Of a DNA stretch of 64,000 nt, positions 17,526 through 25,662 are shown one piece after another (positions within the stretch are counted from its first letter, which is position 1; each line of letters opens with the position of its first letter). The notes beneath the pieces are model-generated. The model searched no databases, had not been told where the DNA came from, and saw nothing but the letters and a program-made list of their open reading frames with translations. The DNA comes from Candidatus Bacteroides intestinavium. GTDB taxonomy: Bacteria; Bacteroidota; Bacteroidia; Bacteroidales; Bacteroidaceae. The stretch covers positions 1 through 64,000 of the forward strand of contig DWZE01000042.1 in assembly GCA_019118325.1 (NCBI GenBank), in the 5' to 3' direction. Position numbers and translations under genes: made by a program.

Positions 17526-19379
17526 ATGAATTGGATGAAAGAACAGGCTGTAGAATTGTATTATCCGGAAAAGCCGGCTTTTACAAGTTGGTATCAACTG
17601 CTCAATAGATTGAACAAGAGTGAAGTGGAAGACCTGGCGGCTCCGTTCTTACGGATTATGCGCAAGAAACAAGTAACCGCCATTGATGCCCAAGGCAACC
17701 GGCATGTGCCGACACAAATCACAGAAGTCTTGGTCAAGAAATATAATATAAAGAAAGGAGAGCTGCTGGATTTCCTATGCTTCATGCTGGCAGATGTCCG
17801 CAATTTCCAATACTACCTGAACAGTTTGTCTGAAACTGACAAGAAAGTATGGAAAAAGGCCCTGACCCAATACTATGTAAGTACCGACGAGATTTTCCGA
17901 CTGACCGGAGAGCATTGGATGCCAGACACCGACAGCTATTATTATTCTTATTACCGTCCCCAAGGCATCTCGGACAAGCTCAACTTCTTCAATCTGCTGG
18001 ATGCCAAGGCTGAAAACAAGGAAGGTAAACGATTGTGGACCAGAGGTATCTATTGCGTCATCTACGAAAAGTTGCGGATAGACTTGTTGCCCGTATTCTT
18101 TCCCGATGCCTGCAATCTGGAAGGACAAATCCTGGACAAGCTGCCGGAAGATACGCCCTTGCATACGTTTAGCGGAGAAAACGACATCTTTGTCATTCTC
18201 CCGATTCTGAACGGGCTTTATGACTCCAAACAACTGGTTCAACCGAAAAGCAAACTCGGCTTGTCTGCGTTGCGCAAACTGACACAGGCGGTGACATTGA
18301 CAGAGTTCTTTCCCAACCACAAGGAGAAAGAAATGGCTTTGTTCCGCAGTTCGATCGTCATGAACTTATATGTGTGGGGAAAGAAGGCTCATGCCTCGAC
18401 AAAACGGAGCGAAGATGTGTTGAAAGAAATATTCAATACGGCTCTGCACTATCCTACCCACCTTCTTCCGATATTGTTGCCCCATCTGACAGGATTGCGC
18501 AAGAAAGAATTGCTGGATTCATACGGCGTCCAGCTGGCTATTAACTTGTGGAACCTGATGGGAACCCTGCCCCAGCAGCAATGGATATCCGTGCAAGGCA
18601 TCCACTTCAAATTGTTGCAGGAGGCCAACCGCTATGTACCCTTGTTCCCTACCTATATATTCGACAAGATGGATGTGTTCAACGACAAGCTGAATCACTA
18701 TGTCTATCTGGACAGCCTCTATAATGAAATGAGCGTCCCCTTCATCAACGGTTTGCTCTATGCCATGGCCGCCTTCGGCTTTGTGGAGGTGGCTTATGCT
18801 GATGAGAGTCCAAGCGATGCCTCTTACACCAGTTCCCTGGCTTACATCCGCCTGACCAACCTCGGAGCCTATGTCTGGGGACAGTCGAAGGACTACACTC
18901 CCACCGCATTGAATCGCGAGCAAGGCCCGTTGTTCGAACTGGACGAAAAGTACATGCTGGTACGCTCGCTGGTTACGCCCAATCCTTATCTTCCCCTTTT
19001 GAGTGAGATGGCTGTTCCCGTAGGCGGGCAACGCTACCGGGTGAGCGCCGCTTCATTCCTGTCCACTTGCCAGACAAGCAAGGACATAAAGGAAAAGATA
19101 GCCTTGTTCAAACAATACATCTGTGCGGAACCTTCAGCCGAATGGGAGGAATTTTTCAACAGCCTGTTACACCATAGCAACTCCGTCAGCCGAATGAAGG
19201 ACAAGGATTATGCCATCTACCATATTTCACCGGAAGACAAGGAGTTGCAACGCATCGTTTCCACCGACCCCTTCATCCGCCAATATTCCCTTCGCGCCGA
19301 GGGCTATTTGTGGTTGATAGAAGCATCCAAGGTGAAAGCAGTGCAAAAAAGATTGAAGGAATGCGGCTATCTGTTTTAA
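17526..19379 (+). CDS. Large protein coupled to the SNF2 helicase; C-terminus resembles a helicase-associated domain
   Basis: This 617-residue protein starts 2 bp after the helicase stop and is surely co-translated. There is no signal peptide or membrane segment. The N-terminal 450 residues are helical and not recognised. The C-terminal about 140 residues read like the XPB/Ssl2 N-terminal-like, helicase-associated domain of other bacteria: GGQRYRVSAASFLSTCQ, DIKEKIALFKQYI, then a second repeat ending AEGYLWLIEASKV and KRLKECGYLF. That similarity is by pattern only. A partner or regulator of the helicase is the simplest reading. Confidence 0.85.
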   Translation: MNWMKEQAVELYYPEKPAFTSWYQLLNRLNKSEVEDLAAPFLRIMRKKQVTAIDAQGNRHVPTQITEVLVKKYNIKKGELLDFLCFMLADVRNFQYYLNSLSETDKKVWKKALTQYYVSTDEIFRLTGEHWMPDTDSYYYSYYRPQGISDKLNFFNLLDAKAENKEGKRLWTRGIYCVIYEKLRIDLLPVFFPDACNLEGQILDKLPEDTPLHTFSGENDIFVILPILNGLYDSKQLVQPKSKLGLSALRKLTQAVTLTEFFPNHKEKEMALFRSSIVMNLYVWGKKAHASTKRSEDVLKEIFNTALHYPTHLLPILLPHLTGLRKKELLDSYGVQLAINLWNLMGTLPQQQWISVQGIHFKLLQEANRYVPLFPTYIFDKMDVFNDKLNHYVYLDSLYNEMSVPFINGLLYAMAAFGFVEVAYADESPSDASYTSSLAYIRLTNLGAYVWGQSKDYTPTALNREQGPLFELDEKYMLVRSLVTPNPYLPLLSEMAVPVGGQRYRVSAASFLSTCQTSKDIKEKIALFKQYICAEPSAEWEEFFNSLLHHSNSVSRMKDKDYAIYHISPEDKELQRIVSTDPFIRQYSLRAEGYLWLIEASKVKAVQKRLKECGYLF

Positions 19380-19403
19380 AAAGATTCGCCACATTGCCCA
19401 ATT

Positions 19404-19525
19404 TAGGAATTAAGAAGTTAAGGAGTTATCACTCCGCTTTGCTCCGATAGGAGGAGTTAAGCCAATAGTAAATCAAAGGGTCATATACACAGAGACATCG
19501 GTTTAACTGCTTAACTACTTAAGAA
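19404..19525. repeat. Low-complexity inverted repeat, AGTTA family (copy 2)
   Basis: AATTAAGAAGTTAAGGAGTT and CCGATAGGAGGAGTTAAGCC at the left face CTGCTTAACTACTTAAG at the right. It starts 25 bp after the stop of the helicase partner gene, as expected for a 3'-end element. Confidence 0.6.
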
Positions 19526-19527
19526 TA

Positions 19528-19707
19528 ACCCGTTGGCGGAATTAATTGGGGTATGCCCCCCCGGGCGGAGATATCTTCGGGCCAAGACAGAGATATCTTC
19601 GGACAAGGACGGAGATATCTCTGGACAAAAGCGGAGATATCCGCCCGCAAAACCGTACAATGGACCGACAGATAAAGTGCATATCGGTTATAATTCCGCC
19701 AATGGGT
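19528..19707. repeat. MITE-like element C with terminal inverted repeats and a GATATC array
   Basis: The element begins ACCCGTTGGCGGAATTA and ends TAATTCCGCCAATGGGT, an inverted pair with one mismatch. Between the ends are a four-unit GATATC array and the segment GACAGATAAAGTGCATAT. A second copy with the same ends and inside order is at 50806-50989. It is about 180 bp with no coding capacity. No clear target-site duplication flanks this copy. Confidence 0.8.
19570..19641. repeat. GATATC array with 22-bp period (array 2)
   Basis: GATATC begins at 19570, 19592, 19614 and 19636, each exactly 22 bp apart. The common unit is CGGAGATATCTNCGG followed by ACAAGGA. It lies inside element C. Confidence 0.92.
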
Positions 19708-19975
19708 CCATACAAATAAAACAAGGTGGCATCTGACGTGAAAAGGAATGCGAAGACGGCAACTGAAGTGTATTTTTTGTTTTGCACAAAATTAAACCGC
19801 GCAAAGTATAACAACTATCCCCCGAGAGGAACGAACCTGCAAACTTAATCAACGCCCAAAAGGAAACAGAAATTAACATATAGATAATGTTATATATATC
19901 AACACCTTACAAGTCAACACCTGCTTCAAACGAAAAAAAACAGCACAAACATTTGCTTTTTAGGAAAGGAACCCG

Positions 19976-19983
19976 TACCTTTG
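19976..19983 (+). promoter_or_regulatory. Promoter of tRNA-fMet
   Basis: The -33 element TTTG (19952-19955) and -7 element TACCTTTG are 20 bp apart, a full Bacteroidales promoter. The tRNA begins 24 bp past the -7 box. Confidence 0.8.
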
Positions 19984-20006
19984 CACCCGAAATCAAAAAG
20001 CAACAT

Positions 20007-20079
<73 letters not shown>

Positions 20080-20084
20080 CAAGT

Positions 20085-20123
20085 TAGGGGATAGCATGCT
20101 ATAAGACAGCAAGTTATCCCCTA
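20085..20123 (+). terminator. Terminator after tRNA-fMet
   Basis: The stem TAGGGGATA / TATCCCCTA (20085-20093 with 20115-20123) is followed by TTAATTTTA. A second, weaker hairpin at 20135-20153 lies between it and the stop of the leftward flavoenzyme gene and may serve that gene. Confidence 0.7.
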
Positions 20124-20156
20124 TTAATTTTATCAGGTCGGACAAAAGTCGGACCT

Positions 20157-21101
20157 TTATTTTCTTAAGGCAGCAAGGGCACCTGCATAACTTTCTGTCA
20201 AATCTTTCATGACTTCAGCTACGGTTTGGATTCCCCTGCCTTTCAGCAAAGCCGCAATTTGACCTATTTCCAATTCGCCTTCGTCCAGATTACCTTCAAA
20301 GATACCAAGTTTGGCACGTCCCTTGCCTAAAAGCACTCGCAATTCGTCCGGAGTAGCCCCTGCATCTTCAGCCTTCGCCACTTCATCCAGGAACTTTCCT
20401 TTCACCAAACGCGTCGGAGCCAATTTCTTCAATAAAAGACGCGTATCCCCTTCCTCCAGATTCAAGCAATGATTCTTGAATGCCTCGCTGGCCGAACTCT
20501 CCTCAGTCAAAGCAAAACGGGTACCTATCTGCACACCATCAGCCCCTAAGACCCTCATAGCCAATATGGCCTCACCCGTAGCAATACCTCCGGCGGCAAT
20601 CAGAGGAAGAGGCGTAACCCGACGTACGGCAGGAATGAGGCACAACGTTGTGGTTTCCTCACGACCGTTATGGCCACCAGCCTCAAAACCTTCAGCTACA
20701 ATGGCATCCACCCCAGCCTGCTCGGCCTTCTTCGCAAATGTGGAGGAAGACACCACATGCACTACCGTCATGCCATGCTCGTGCAGCCAACCTGTCCATT
20801 TCTTTGGACTCCCGGCAGAAGTGAACACAATCTTGACACCTTCGTCCACCAGGAGCTGCATCACCTCGTCCACCTGCGGATACATCAGGGGCAGATTCAC
20901 TCCGAAAGGTTTCGATGTGGCCGCCTTGGTCTTCCGGATATGCTCACGCAAAGTTTCGGGATGCATGGAGCCTGCTCCCAACAATCCCAACCCGCCGGCA
21001 TTACTCACGGCCGAAGCCAACCGCCAGCCACTGCACCACACCATACCACCCTGGATGATGGGATGCTCTATTCCAAACAAAGAAGTAACTCTATTATCCA
21101 T
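20157..21101 (-). CDS. FabK-type enoyl-ACP reductase / nitronate monooxygenase family flavoprotein
   Basis: This is an FMN TIM-barrel enzyme, 314 residues. The N-terminal HPIIQGGMVWCSGWRLASAV, the SNAGGLGLLGAGSM motif, GVNLPLMYP and EGFEAGGHNGRE, and the phosphate-binding IAAGGIATGEAILA and VLGADGVQIGTRF fit both FabK and nitronate monooxygenase. FabK reduces enoyl-ACP in fatty acid synthesis; the His of AGGHNGRE is shared by both. A fatty-acid role is somewhat favoured by the close match to FabK-like spacing, but neighbours give no help. Confidence 0.88.
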   Translation of the reverse strand: MDNRVTSLFGIEHPIIQGGMVWCSGWRLASAVSNAGGLGLLGAGSMHPETLREHIRKTKAATSKPFGVNLPLMYPQVDEVMQLLVDEGVKIVFTSAGSPKKWTGWLHEHGMTVVHVVSSSTFAKKAEQAGVDAIVAEGFEAGGHNGREETTTLCLIPAVRRVTPLPLIAAGGIATGEAILAMRVLGADGVQIGTRFALTEESSASEAFKNHCLNLEEGDTRLLLKKLAPTRLVKGKFLDEVAKAEDAGATPDELRVLLGKGRAKLGIFEGNLDEGELEIGQIAALLKGRGIQTVAEVMKDLTESYAGALAALRK

Positions 21102-21157
21102 ATTTTAATCAATAAGTAAGTAATCAGAATTAAAAACGTTTCCGGCACGCCATTGGT

Positions 21158-21697
21158 TTACTCATGATGCGGCTTTTCTTTCTGATGTATCGTGATAGAG
21201 TCTCCATAAGCCTTCAAGGCTTCCAAAGTAGCAGCCCTCCTCTTCTTGATTTTCCGGTTCCAGAATTCTTTGGTAAAGATGCCCATGAAATCAAGCCCCG
21301 AGGGCTTGGCAGCCCCCACCAGCATCTTGTCCAGTCCCCGCAGGATGTTCTCTTTCCATGTGGGCTTGTCTATGTCAATCTTGCATCCTCGGATAGGATC
21401 CCAGTTGTAGGGCGTATAACCAGTATAAGGCCGCAAAACCATCTTTGCTTTCTTGTCTTTCTCCGAAATCCCCATCGGCAGGGTCTCGTCGAACTTCAGC
21501 CAAGGCTTCTCTTCCGAAATTTTCGGTTGGCCGAAGTTCTGCTCCAACTCCCGCAAGGCCTCGGGATTCAACTTGATTTCCCCCTCTCCTTCCAGCAGAC
21601 GTTGCAAACGCAGGGAATCGGCCGACGTCCAATTTTGAGCGCAAAGCACGCCAACCCACCCCAACAGCAGCCCCAGCAAAGCAGTCAGACGTCTCAT
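21158..21697 (-). CDS. Secreted DUF4858-like protein, last gene of the ECF operon
   Basis: This 179-residue protein has a signal peptide (MRRLTALLGLLLGWVGVLCAQ) that decides the start; upstream in-frame codons run into the previous gene. The mature part is polar and positively charged near the C terminus (NRKIKKRRAATLEALKAYG), with no catalytic motif that I recognise. It resembles the Bacteroides DUF4858 family, remembered rather than searched. It follows the DUF4943-like gene by 52 bp and is likely co-transcribed with the ECF sigma factor. Confidence 0.7.
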   Translation of the reverse strand: MRRLTALLGLLLGWVGVLCAQNWTSADSLRLQRLLEGEGEIKLNPEALRELEQNFGQPKISEEKPWLKFDETLPMGISEKDKKAKMVLRPYTGYTPYNWDPIRGCKIDIDKPTWKENILRGLDKMLVGAAKPSGLDFMGIFTKEFWNRKIKKRRAATLEALKAYGDSITIHQKEKPHHE

Positions 21698-21749
21698 ATT
21701 GACCCAATTTGACTCAGGAAGTAACTTCACCGGCCGGATTACCAACAGA

Positions 21750-22304
21750 TTACCACCACATATAGCCACTTCCACAAAGCGGTTCATTCCAACAAGGATC
21801 AATGGTCCACATGGTCCGCGGCAGATTCCGGTTCTCCCACCAATGACGATAGCGCGAAACGGCATCCAGCACCTCCTCGTCGGAGAGGAAGTAGATGCCT
21901 TCATAATTGTCCGCATCCACATGCACCATCTTGCAGCCCATCGAAGCATTATGCCCCAGCCGAAGGGTTTCCACCGTCCAAAGCAGGCATTCCCCTAAAC
22001 GCAATTTACCTCCGGCAGAATAGGATACCGGCGCCAAGGGGAATGACGGTATGACGCTCAAATCATCGGCATATTCCAGCAATTTCCCGATGTCCTGCAT
22101 CGCAAACTTGGGTATACGGGCCATTCCGTCCGAACTTTGAACGGACAACTCCCCATCCTTCAATTGCTTTACAAAGACTGCCACATCCGGGTGGTCATAA
22201 TCCAATGTATCTTCTGTGCATGAGACCAATGCCAAGATGAGAAAGGCAATGCCCATCAGGCATCCGCCTATATGTAAATTCATGAATAAACCGTTTTTCT
22301 TCAT
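21750..22304 (-). CDS. DUF4943-like lipoprotein
   Basis: A 184-residue lipoprotein: MKKNGLF start, a hydrophobic stretch, then LVSC as the lipobox with Cys near residue 29. The mature part has Trp-rich C-terminal sequence (RYRHWWENRN, DPCWNEPLCGSGYMWW) with paired Cys. The start at 22304 is chosen because it begins the lipoprotein signal and lies 11 bp after the preceding stop. It belongs to the ECF operon. Function is unknown; a cell-envelope role is inferred. Confidence 0.72.
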   Translation of the reverse strand: MKKNGLFMNLHIGGCLMGIAFLILALVSCTEDTLDYDHPDVAVFVKQLKDGELSVQSSDGMARIPKFAMQDIGKLLEYADDLSVIPSFPLAPVSYSAGGKLRLGECLLWTVETLRLGHNASMGCKMVHVDADNYEGIYFLSDEEVLDAVSRYRHWWENRNLPRTMWTIDPCWNEPLCGSGYMWW

Positions 22305-22315
22305 AACTAATCCGA

Positions 22316-23404
22316 TTAAAAAGCCATACGCAAGCCACATGAAAGATTCAGGTTCGTGGGACGCTCCGAATACAAAGACCGTGTGGAGGAGTCCGTATCA
22401 AAATGGTGAGTTACCGTGGGTTCGACAAACAGGGCCAGACGGTCGTTCATCTTATAACGAACACCCATTCCTGCCATCACTGAACATTGCACAGGCTCTG
22501 CTTCGAAGCCATTATCCGGAGCACCCGCCACGCACTTCTCTACCGCCCCGCCGGCCAAAGCATACAAATCGACCTTGGAATTACCGGCCAGCAAGACATT
22601 CAGGCGCACCGGAATGCCCAGTGTGTGCAGCGTTTCGCCCCCGTCCTCATGCAGACGTACATATTGCAAGCCTGCTTCCAGCGAGAGGCGTTTGTTCAGC
22701 CGGCGCTCCACCCCGAGCTCCACCTCCAAAGGTGCCTGATAATTCCCTTTGGGCAGGGAGGTTCCGGCACTTGCCTTCAAGAACCAGCGCGGCGTCTTCA
22801 GCAGTGCCGCACAATCTTCCACCGAAGCCTCCTCGCCGCCTGACGCCGACCACGATGCTCCGTCCTCTGTCCAATGCTCGTGCTTCACACGGGACATAGG
22901 GTCCCGCCTGCGACGGCCCGCATCGTCGGACGGATATCCATACTGCCTTTGCGTAATGGTAATGGAGACATGCACCGACATTGGCTCCTGGGGCGAAGGC
23001 TCCGCTTGCGCCACAGCCTTTGCCAAAACGGGACGATGCGTACCCCCCTCCTTGACCGGGTCTATCGGCCGGACAGACGCCTCTTCCACGGACGCGGAAA
23101 CTCCCTCTTCCGCTTCCGGCGTTTCCGAAAGTGTCAAGAGAGGGGCGACAGACACCTCCTCGCCGGCTTCTTGAGGAGACCGGCTCCACCATACGAGCGT
23201 GGCCGCCCCCAACACCAACAGCACCGAAGCCGCCACCACCCATCGGTGCATCCGGGAAGAAAAGCCACGCCTCTCCCTGCCGACGGCCGGGATGGACTTG
23301 GACAAATCCTGTTCCAGCGTCTCCCAGAATCCGTCGCGCACCTCCATTTCCGTCTGCGACAAACGGTTTTTAAACAGATTGGTCAGTTCACTATTTTCTC
23401 TCAT
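22316..23404 (-). CDS. Membrane-anchored protein with C-terminal beta-barrel-like domain (putative ECF partner)
   Basis: A 362-residue protein starts MRENSELTNLFKNRLSQTEM and overlaps the sigma gene by 14 bp. About 60 cytosolic residues precede one membrane helix (VVAASVLLVLGAATLVWW, near 65-82), followed by a 150-residue polar linker. The C-terminal about 130 residues look like an outer-membrane beta-barrel (VELGVERRLNKRLSLEAGLQ, ending in LSCGLRMAF). The N-terminal part is placed like an anti-sigma domain. An inner-membrane helix joined to a barrel-like domain is odd. Confidence 0.75.
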   Translation of the reverse strand: MRENSELTNLFKNRLSQTEMEVRDGFWETLEQDLSKSIPAVGRERRGFSSRMHRWVVAASVLLVLGAATLVWWSRSPQEAGEEVSVAPLLTLSETPEAEEGVSASVEEASVRPIDPVKEGGTHRPVLAKAVAQAEPSPQEPMSVHVSITITQRQYGYPSDDAGRRRRDPMSRVKHEHWTEDGASWSASGGEEASVEDCAALLKTPRWFLKASAGTSLPKGNYQAPLEVELGVERRLNKRLSLEAGLQYVRLHEDGGETLHTLGIPVRLNVLLAGNSKVDLYALAGGAVEKCVAGAPDNGFEAEPVQCSVMAGMGVRYKMNDRLALFVEPTVTHHFDTDSSTRSLYSERPTNLNLSCGLRMAF

Positions 23405-23948
23405 GGGCCAGATATTCTTTGATTCGTTTCGCCAACATTGTCTTGGCACGATGCAGTTGCGAGGTAGAGGAATGTTCCTTGATATGCAGCAGGGCAGCAA
23501 TCTCCTTGTGTGATTTTTCCTCGAACACATAGAGGTTGAAGACTGTCCTGCATCCGTCGGGCAGCTCGGCCACGAACTTCATCAGCACTTCTTCCGAGAG
23601 GCGCTCACCGGCCTCGGCCAGGCTGTCCTCCTCCGGGATGTCCGGCATCTGCTCTTCGCTCACCAGCAGGCGACTGAAGCGTTGCTCGCGCCGCAGATGG
23701 TCGATGGCCTGCGTCACCATTACCCGATGAACCCAGACTTCCAGCGGACATTCGCCCCGGAAGGTGAAGTGTGTGAAGATCTTGATGAACCCGTCGTGCA
23801 ACACATCATGTGCGGCATCCATATCGCCCACATAACGGTAGCACACAGCCAACATCTTGCGTGCATAGAGGGTATAAAGAGCCTTTCGGGCAGAATCCTT
23901 TCCAGCCCGGCATCCTTCAACCAACTCTATTTCACTTTCCAATACCAA
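23391..23948 (-). CDS. ECF-type RNA polymerase sigma factor
   Basis: This 185-residue sigma70-like factor has region 2 (ARKALYTLYARKMLAVCYRY and GDMDAAHDVLHDGFIKIFTH) and region 4 (LPDGCRTVFNLYVFEEKSHK, EIAALLHIKEHSS as the helix-turn-helix). It is the size of SigW/RpoE-type extracytoplasmic factors. It overlaps the membrane protein downstream, the usual sigma/anti-sigma arrangement. A -7 box TATTTTTG (- strand, 24025-24032) lies about 75 bp upstream. Targets are unknown; self-control of the operon is likely. Confidence 0.93.
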   Translation of the reverse strand: MVLESEIELVEGCRAGKDSARKALYTLYARKMLAVCYRYVGDMDAAHDVLHDGFIKIFTHFTFRGECPLEVWVHRVMVTQAIDHLRREQRFSRLLVSEEQMPDIPEEDSLAEAGERLSEEVLMKFVAELPDGCRTVFNLYVFEEKSHKEIAALLHIKEHSSTSQLHRAKTMLAKRIKEYLAHERK

Positions 23949-24080
23949 AATATTCTTTCGAACGCCTCATCGCGCCGTTTATCTGTTAGACGCAGCCCTT
24001 GAGAGAATGCTGCAAAAGAGAATACAAAAATACGTTAAACACGCCGCTTGCCGGACGGCGAGAAAGTCTTTTGCAATCAA

Positions 24081-24150
24081 GCGCGAACTACGCGGATTGA
24101 CACAGGCCATATAGTGAAAGGAATCCGTGCAATCCGCGTAATCCGCGCCA
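24081..24150. repeat. GCGGATTACGCGG inverted repeat (degenerate copy)
   Basis: GCGCGAACTACGCGGATTGA at the left faces AATCCGCGTAATCCGCGC at the right with a short loop. It begins just past the nadC stop, so it could act as its terminator. Fuller copies lie at 41.7, 44.85 and 60.67 kb. Confidence 0.65.
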
Positions 24151-24170
24151 AGAATATAGCAAGGCTGTTC

Positions 24171-25019
24171 TCAGCAAGCCTTGAAACTCATGTCCAGTCC
24201 CTTGACGGAATGCGTCAGGGCACCCACCGAGATAAAGTCCACGCCACACTCGGCGTAATCGCGCAGGGTGTCAAACGTGATGCCGCCCGAGGATTCGGTC
24301 TCATAACGTCCCCCCACCATCTCGACGGCTTTGCGGGTAAGTTCCGGCGTGAAGTTGTCGAACATGATGCGGTCCACTCCGCCCACGTTCAGGACTTGCT
24401 GCAGTTCGTCGAGGTTACGAACCTCAATCTCAATCTTCAGGTCCTTGCCCTTCTCCTTGCAATACTCCTTGGCACGCAGGATGGCCTTGTCAATGCCTCC
24501 GGCAAAGTCCACATGGTTGTCCTTCAGCAGAATCATGTCGAACAGACCGATGCGATGGTTGACGCCTCCGCCTATCTTCACGGCCATTTTCTCCAGGATG
24601 CGCATGCCGGGTGTTGTCTTGCGGGTGTCCAACACGCGGGTGTGCGTGCCTTTCAACTGCCCGGCATAGCGATGGGTCATAGTGGCAATACCGCTCATGC
24701 GCTGCATGATGTTCAGCATCAGGCGCTCCGTCTGAAGCAAAGATTGCACCTTGCCTTCTACCACCATCGGCACGTCGCCCGGCTTCACTTCGGAACCGTC
24801 GGGCATGAACACCTCCACCTTCAAGGTGGGGTCAAAGCGCCGGAACACTTCCTTGGCCACCTCGATGCCGGCCAGGATGCCCGGTTCCTTAATCAGAAGT
24901 TTGGACTTCCCCATCTCTGTGGCGGGGATGCAGGACAGCGTGGTGTGGTCGCCATCGCCGATGTCTTCCGCAAAAGCCAGGTCAATCAGCCTGTCTATCA
25001 ATTCTTGTTCCTTTGTCAT
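24171..25019 (-). CDS. nadC: Quinolinate phosphoribosyltransferase (NadC)
   Basis: It makes nicotinate mononucleotide from quinolinate and PRPP in NAD synthesis. At 282 residues it shows EDIGDGDHT, LNIMQRMSGIATMT, the active-site DTRKTTPGMR, KIGGGVNHRIGLFDMILLKD and FDNFTPE. The ATG overlaps the stop of the DUF4783 gene (ATGA type), so both are translated together. nadA and nadB are not in the window. An inverted repeat follows its stop. Confidence 0.97.
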   Translation of the reverse strand: MTKEQELIDRLIDLAFAEDIGDGDHTTLSCIPATEMGKSKLLIKEPGILAGIEVAKEVFRRFDPTLKVEVFMPDGSEVKPGDVPMVVEGKVQSLLQTERLMLNIMQRMSGIATMTHRYAGQLKGTHTRVLDTRKTTPGMRILEKMAVKIGGGVNHRIGLFDMILLKDNHVDFAGGIDKAILRAKEYCKEKGKDLKIEIEVRNLDELQQVLNVGGVDRIMFDNFTPELTRKAVEMVGGRYETESSGGITFDTLRDYAECGVDFISVGALTHSVKGLDMSFKAC

Positions 25020-25408
25020 TGTTCTGTCTTATCTATCCTTATTTGATGTATGAAATACTTGTTCTGTATGCGCCGGAAAAAGCAATTCACGCGGAAAATG
25101 CCATTGCCGGTCCTCAATGTCCCTACGATGAAACTCGATTCACCCCGCTTGCCCTGGTGGTTCACATCGAATCCTTTTACCGGATTGCCGGAGAAGAAAG
25201 ACGTCAACGTCTCCTGCGCCAGTGTCTTGTCCGCACTGACGGTCTTCTCCTGGATGGTCAGGTCCACCTTCTCGCCCAAATACCTGTTCAGTTCCTGAGG
25301 GCTCCCCTTCTTGAGGGCCACAATCACGCCTACAGGCACGTCCTGCGCGAAAGCGAAGGTTAACCACATAAAGAGGCAAGTCACTATCAAAACTATCCGC
25401 TTTCCCAT
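25016..25408 (-). CDS. Secreted DUF4783-like protein
   Basis: This 130-residue protein has a signal peptide (VLIVTCLFMWLTFAFAQ) that fixes the start at 25408; codons upstream to 25459 are not needed. The mature part is SnoaL/NTF2-like in rhythm (LKKGSPQELNRYLGEKVDL, FFSGNPVKGF, ENCFFR-type end) and resembles the Bacteroidetes DUF4783 family. Its stop overlaps nadC. A -7 box TACCTTTG (- strand, 25431-25438) is 22 bp upstream. Function is unknown. Confidence 0.8.
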   Translation of the reverse strand: MGKRIVLIVTCLFMWLTFAFAQDVPVGVIVALKKGSPQELNRYLGEKVDLTIQEKTVSADKTLAQETLTSFFSGNPVKGFDVNHQGKRGESSFIVGTLRTGNGIFRVNCFFRRIQNKYFIHQIRIDKTEQ

Positions 25409-25499
25409 ATCCGCAAGCATTAATGATGGACAAAGGTACACATTTCTTGCAAATAACAAGTGAAATGGCTAAGAAAATATGTTTCAGGGCTTAGACGGA

Positions 25500-25593
25500 G
25501 ATATCTGCGGGCACGGACGGAGATATCCGCGAAGGAAAGCGGAGATATCCGCGAAGGAAAGCGGGGATATCCGCGAAGGAAAGTCCGGATATC
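25500..25593. repeat. GATATC array with 22-bp period (array 3, five units)
   Basis: GATATC begins at 25500, 25522, 25544, 25566 and 25588, all exactly 22 bp apart. Three units are near-identical: GATATCCGCGAAGGAAAGCG plus two bases. No wider element or terminal inverted repeat is seen here. It lies in the divergent gap between DUF4783 and rlmH, 37 bp before the rlmH -7 box. Confidence 0.95.
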
Positions 25594-25629
25594 CCCCGGC
25601 AAAAGGAGAATTTTCTCGTTTCTTTGTCG

Positions 25630-25637
25630 TACATTTG
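25630..25637 (+). promoter_or_regulatory. Promoter of rlmH
   Basis: The -7 box TACATTTG lies 26 bp before the rlmH ATG, giving a very short leader. It follows the five-unit GATATC array, which would therefore lie just upstream of the polymerase. Confidence 0.6.
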
Positions 25638-25662
25638 CAGGCAGAACCATTTCCTATCGCGT

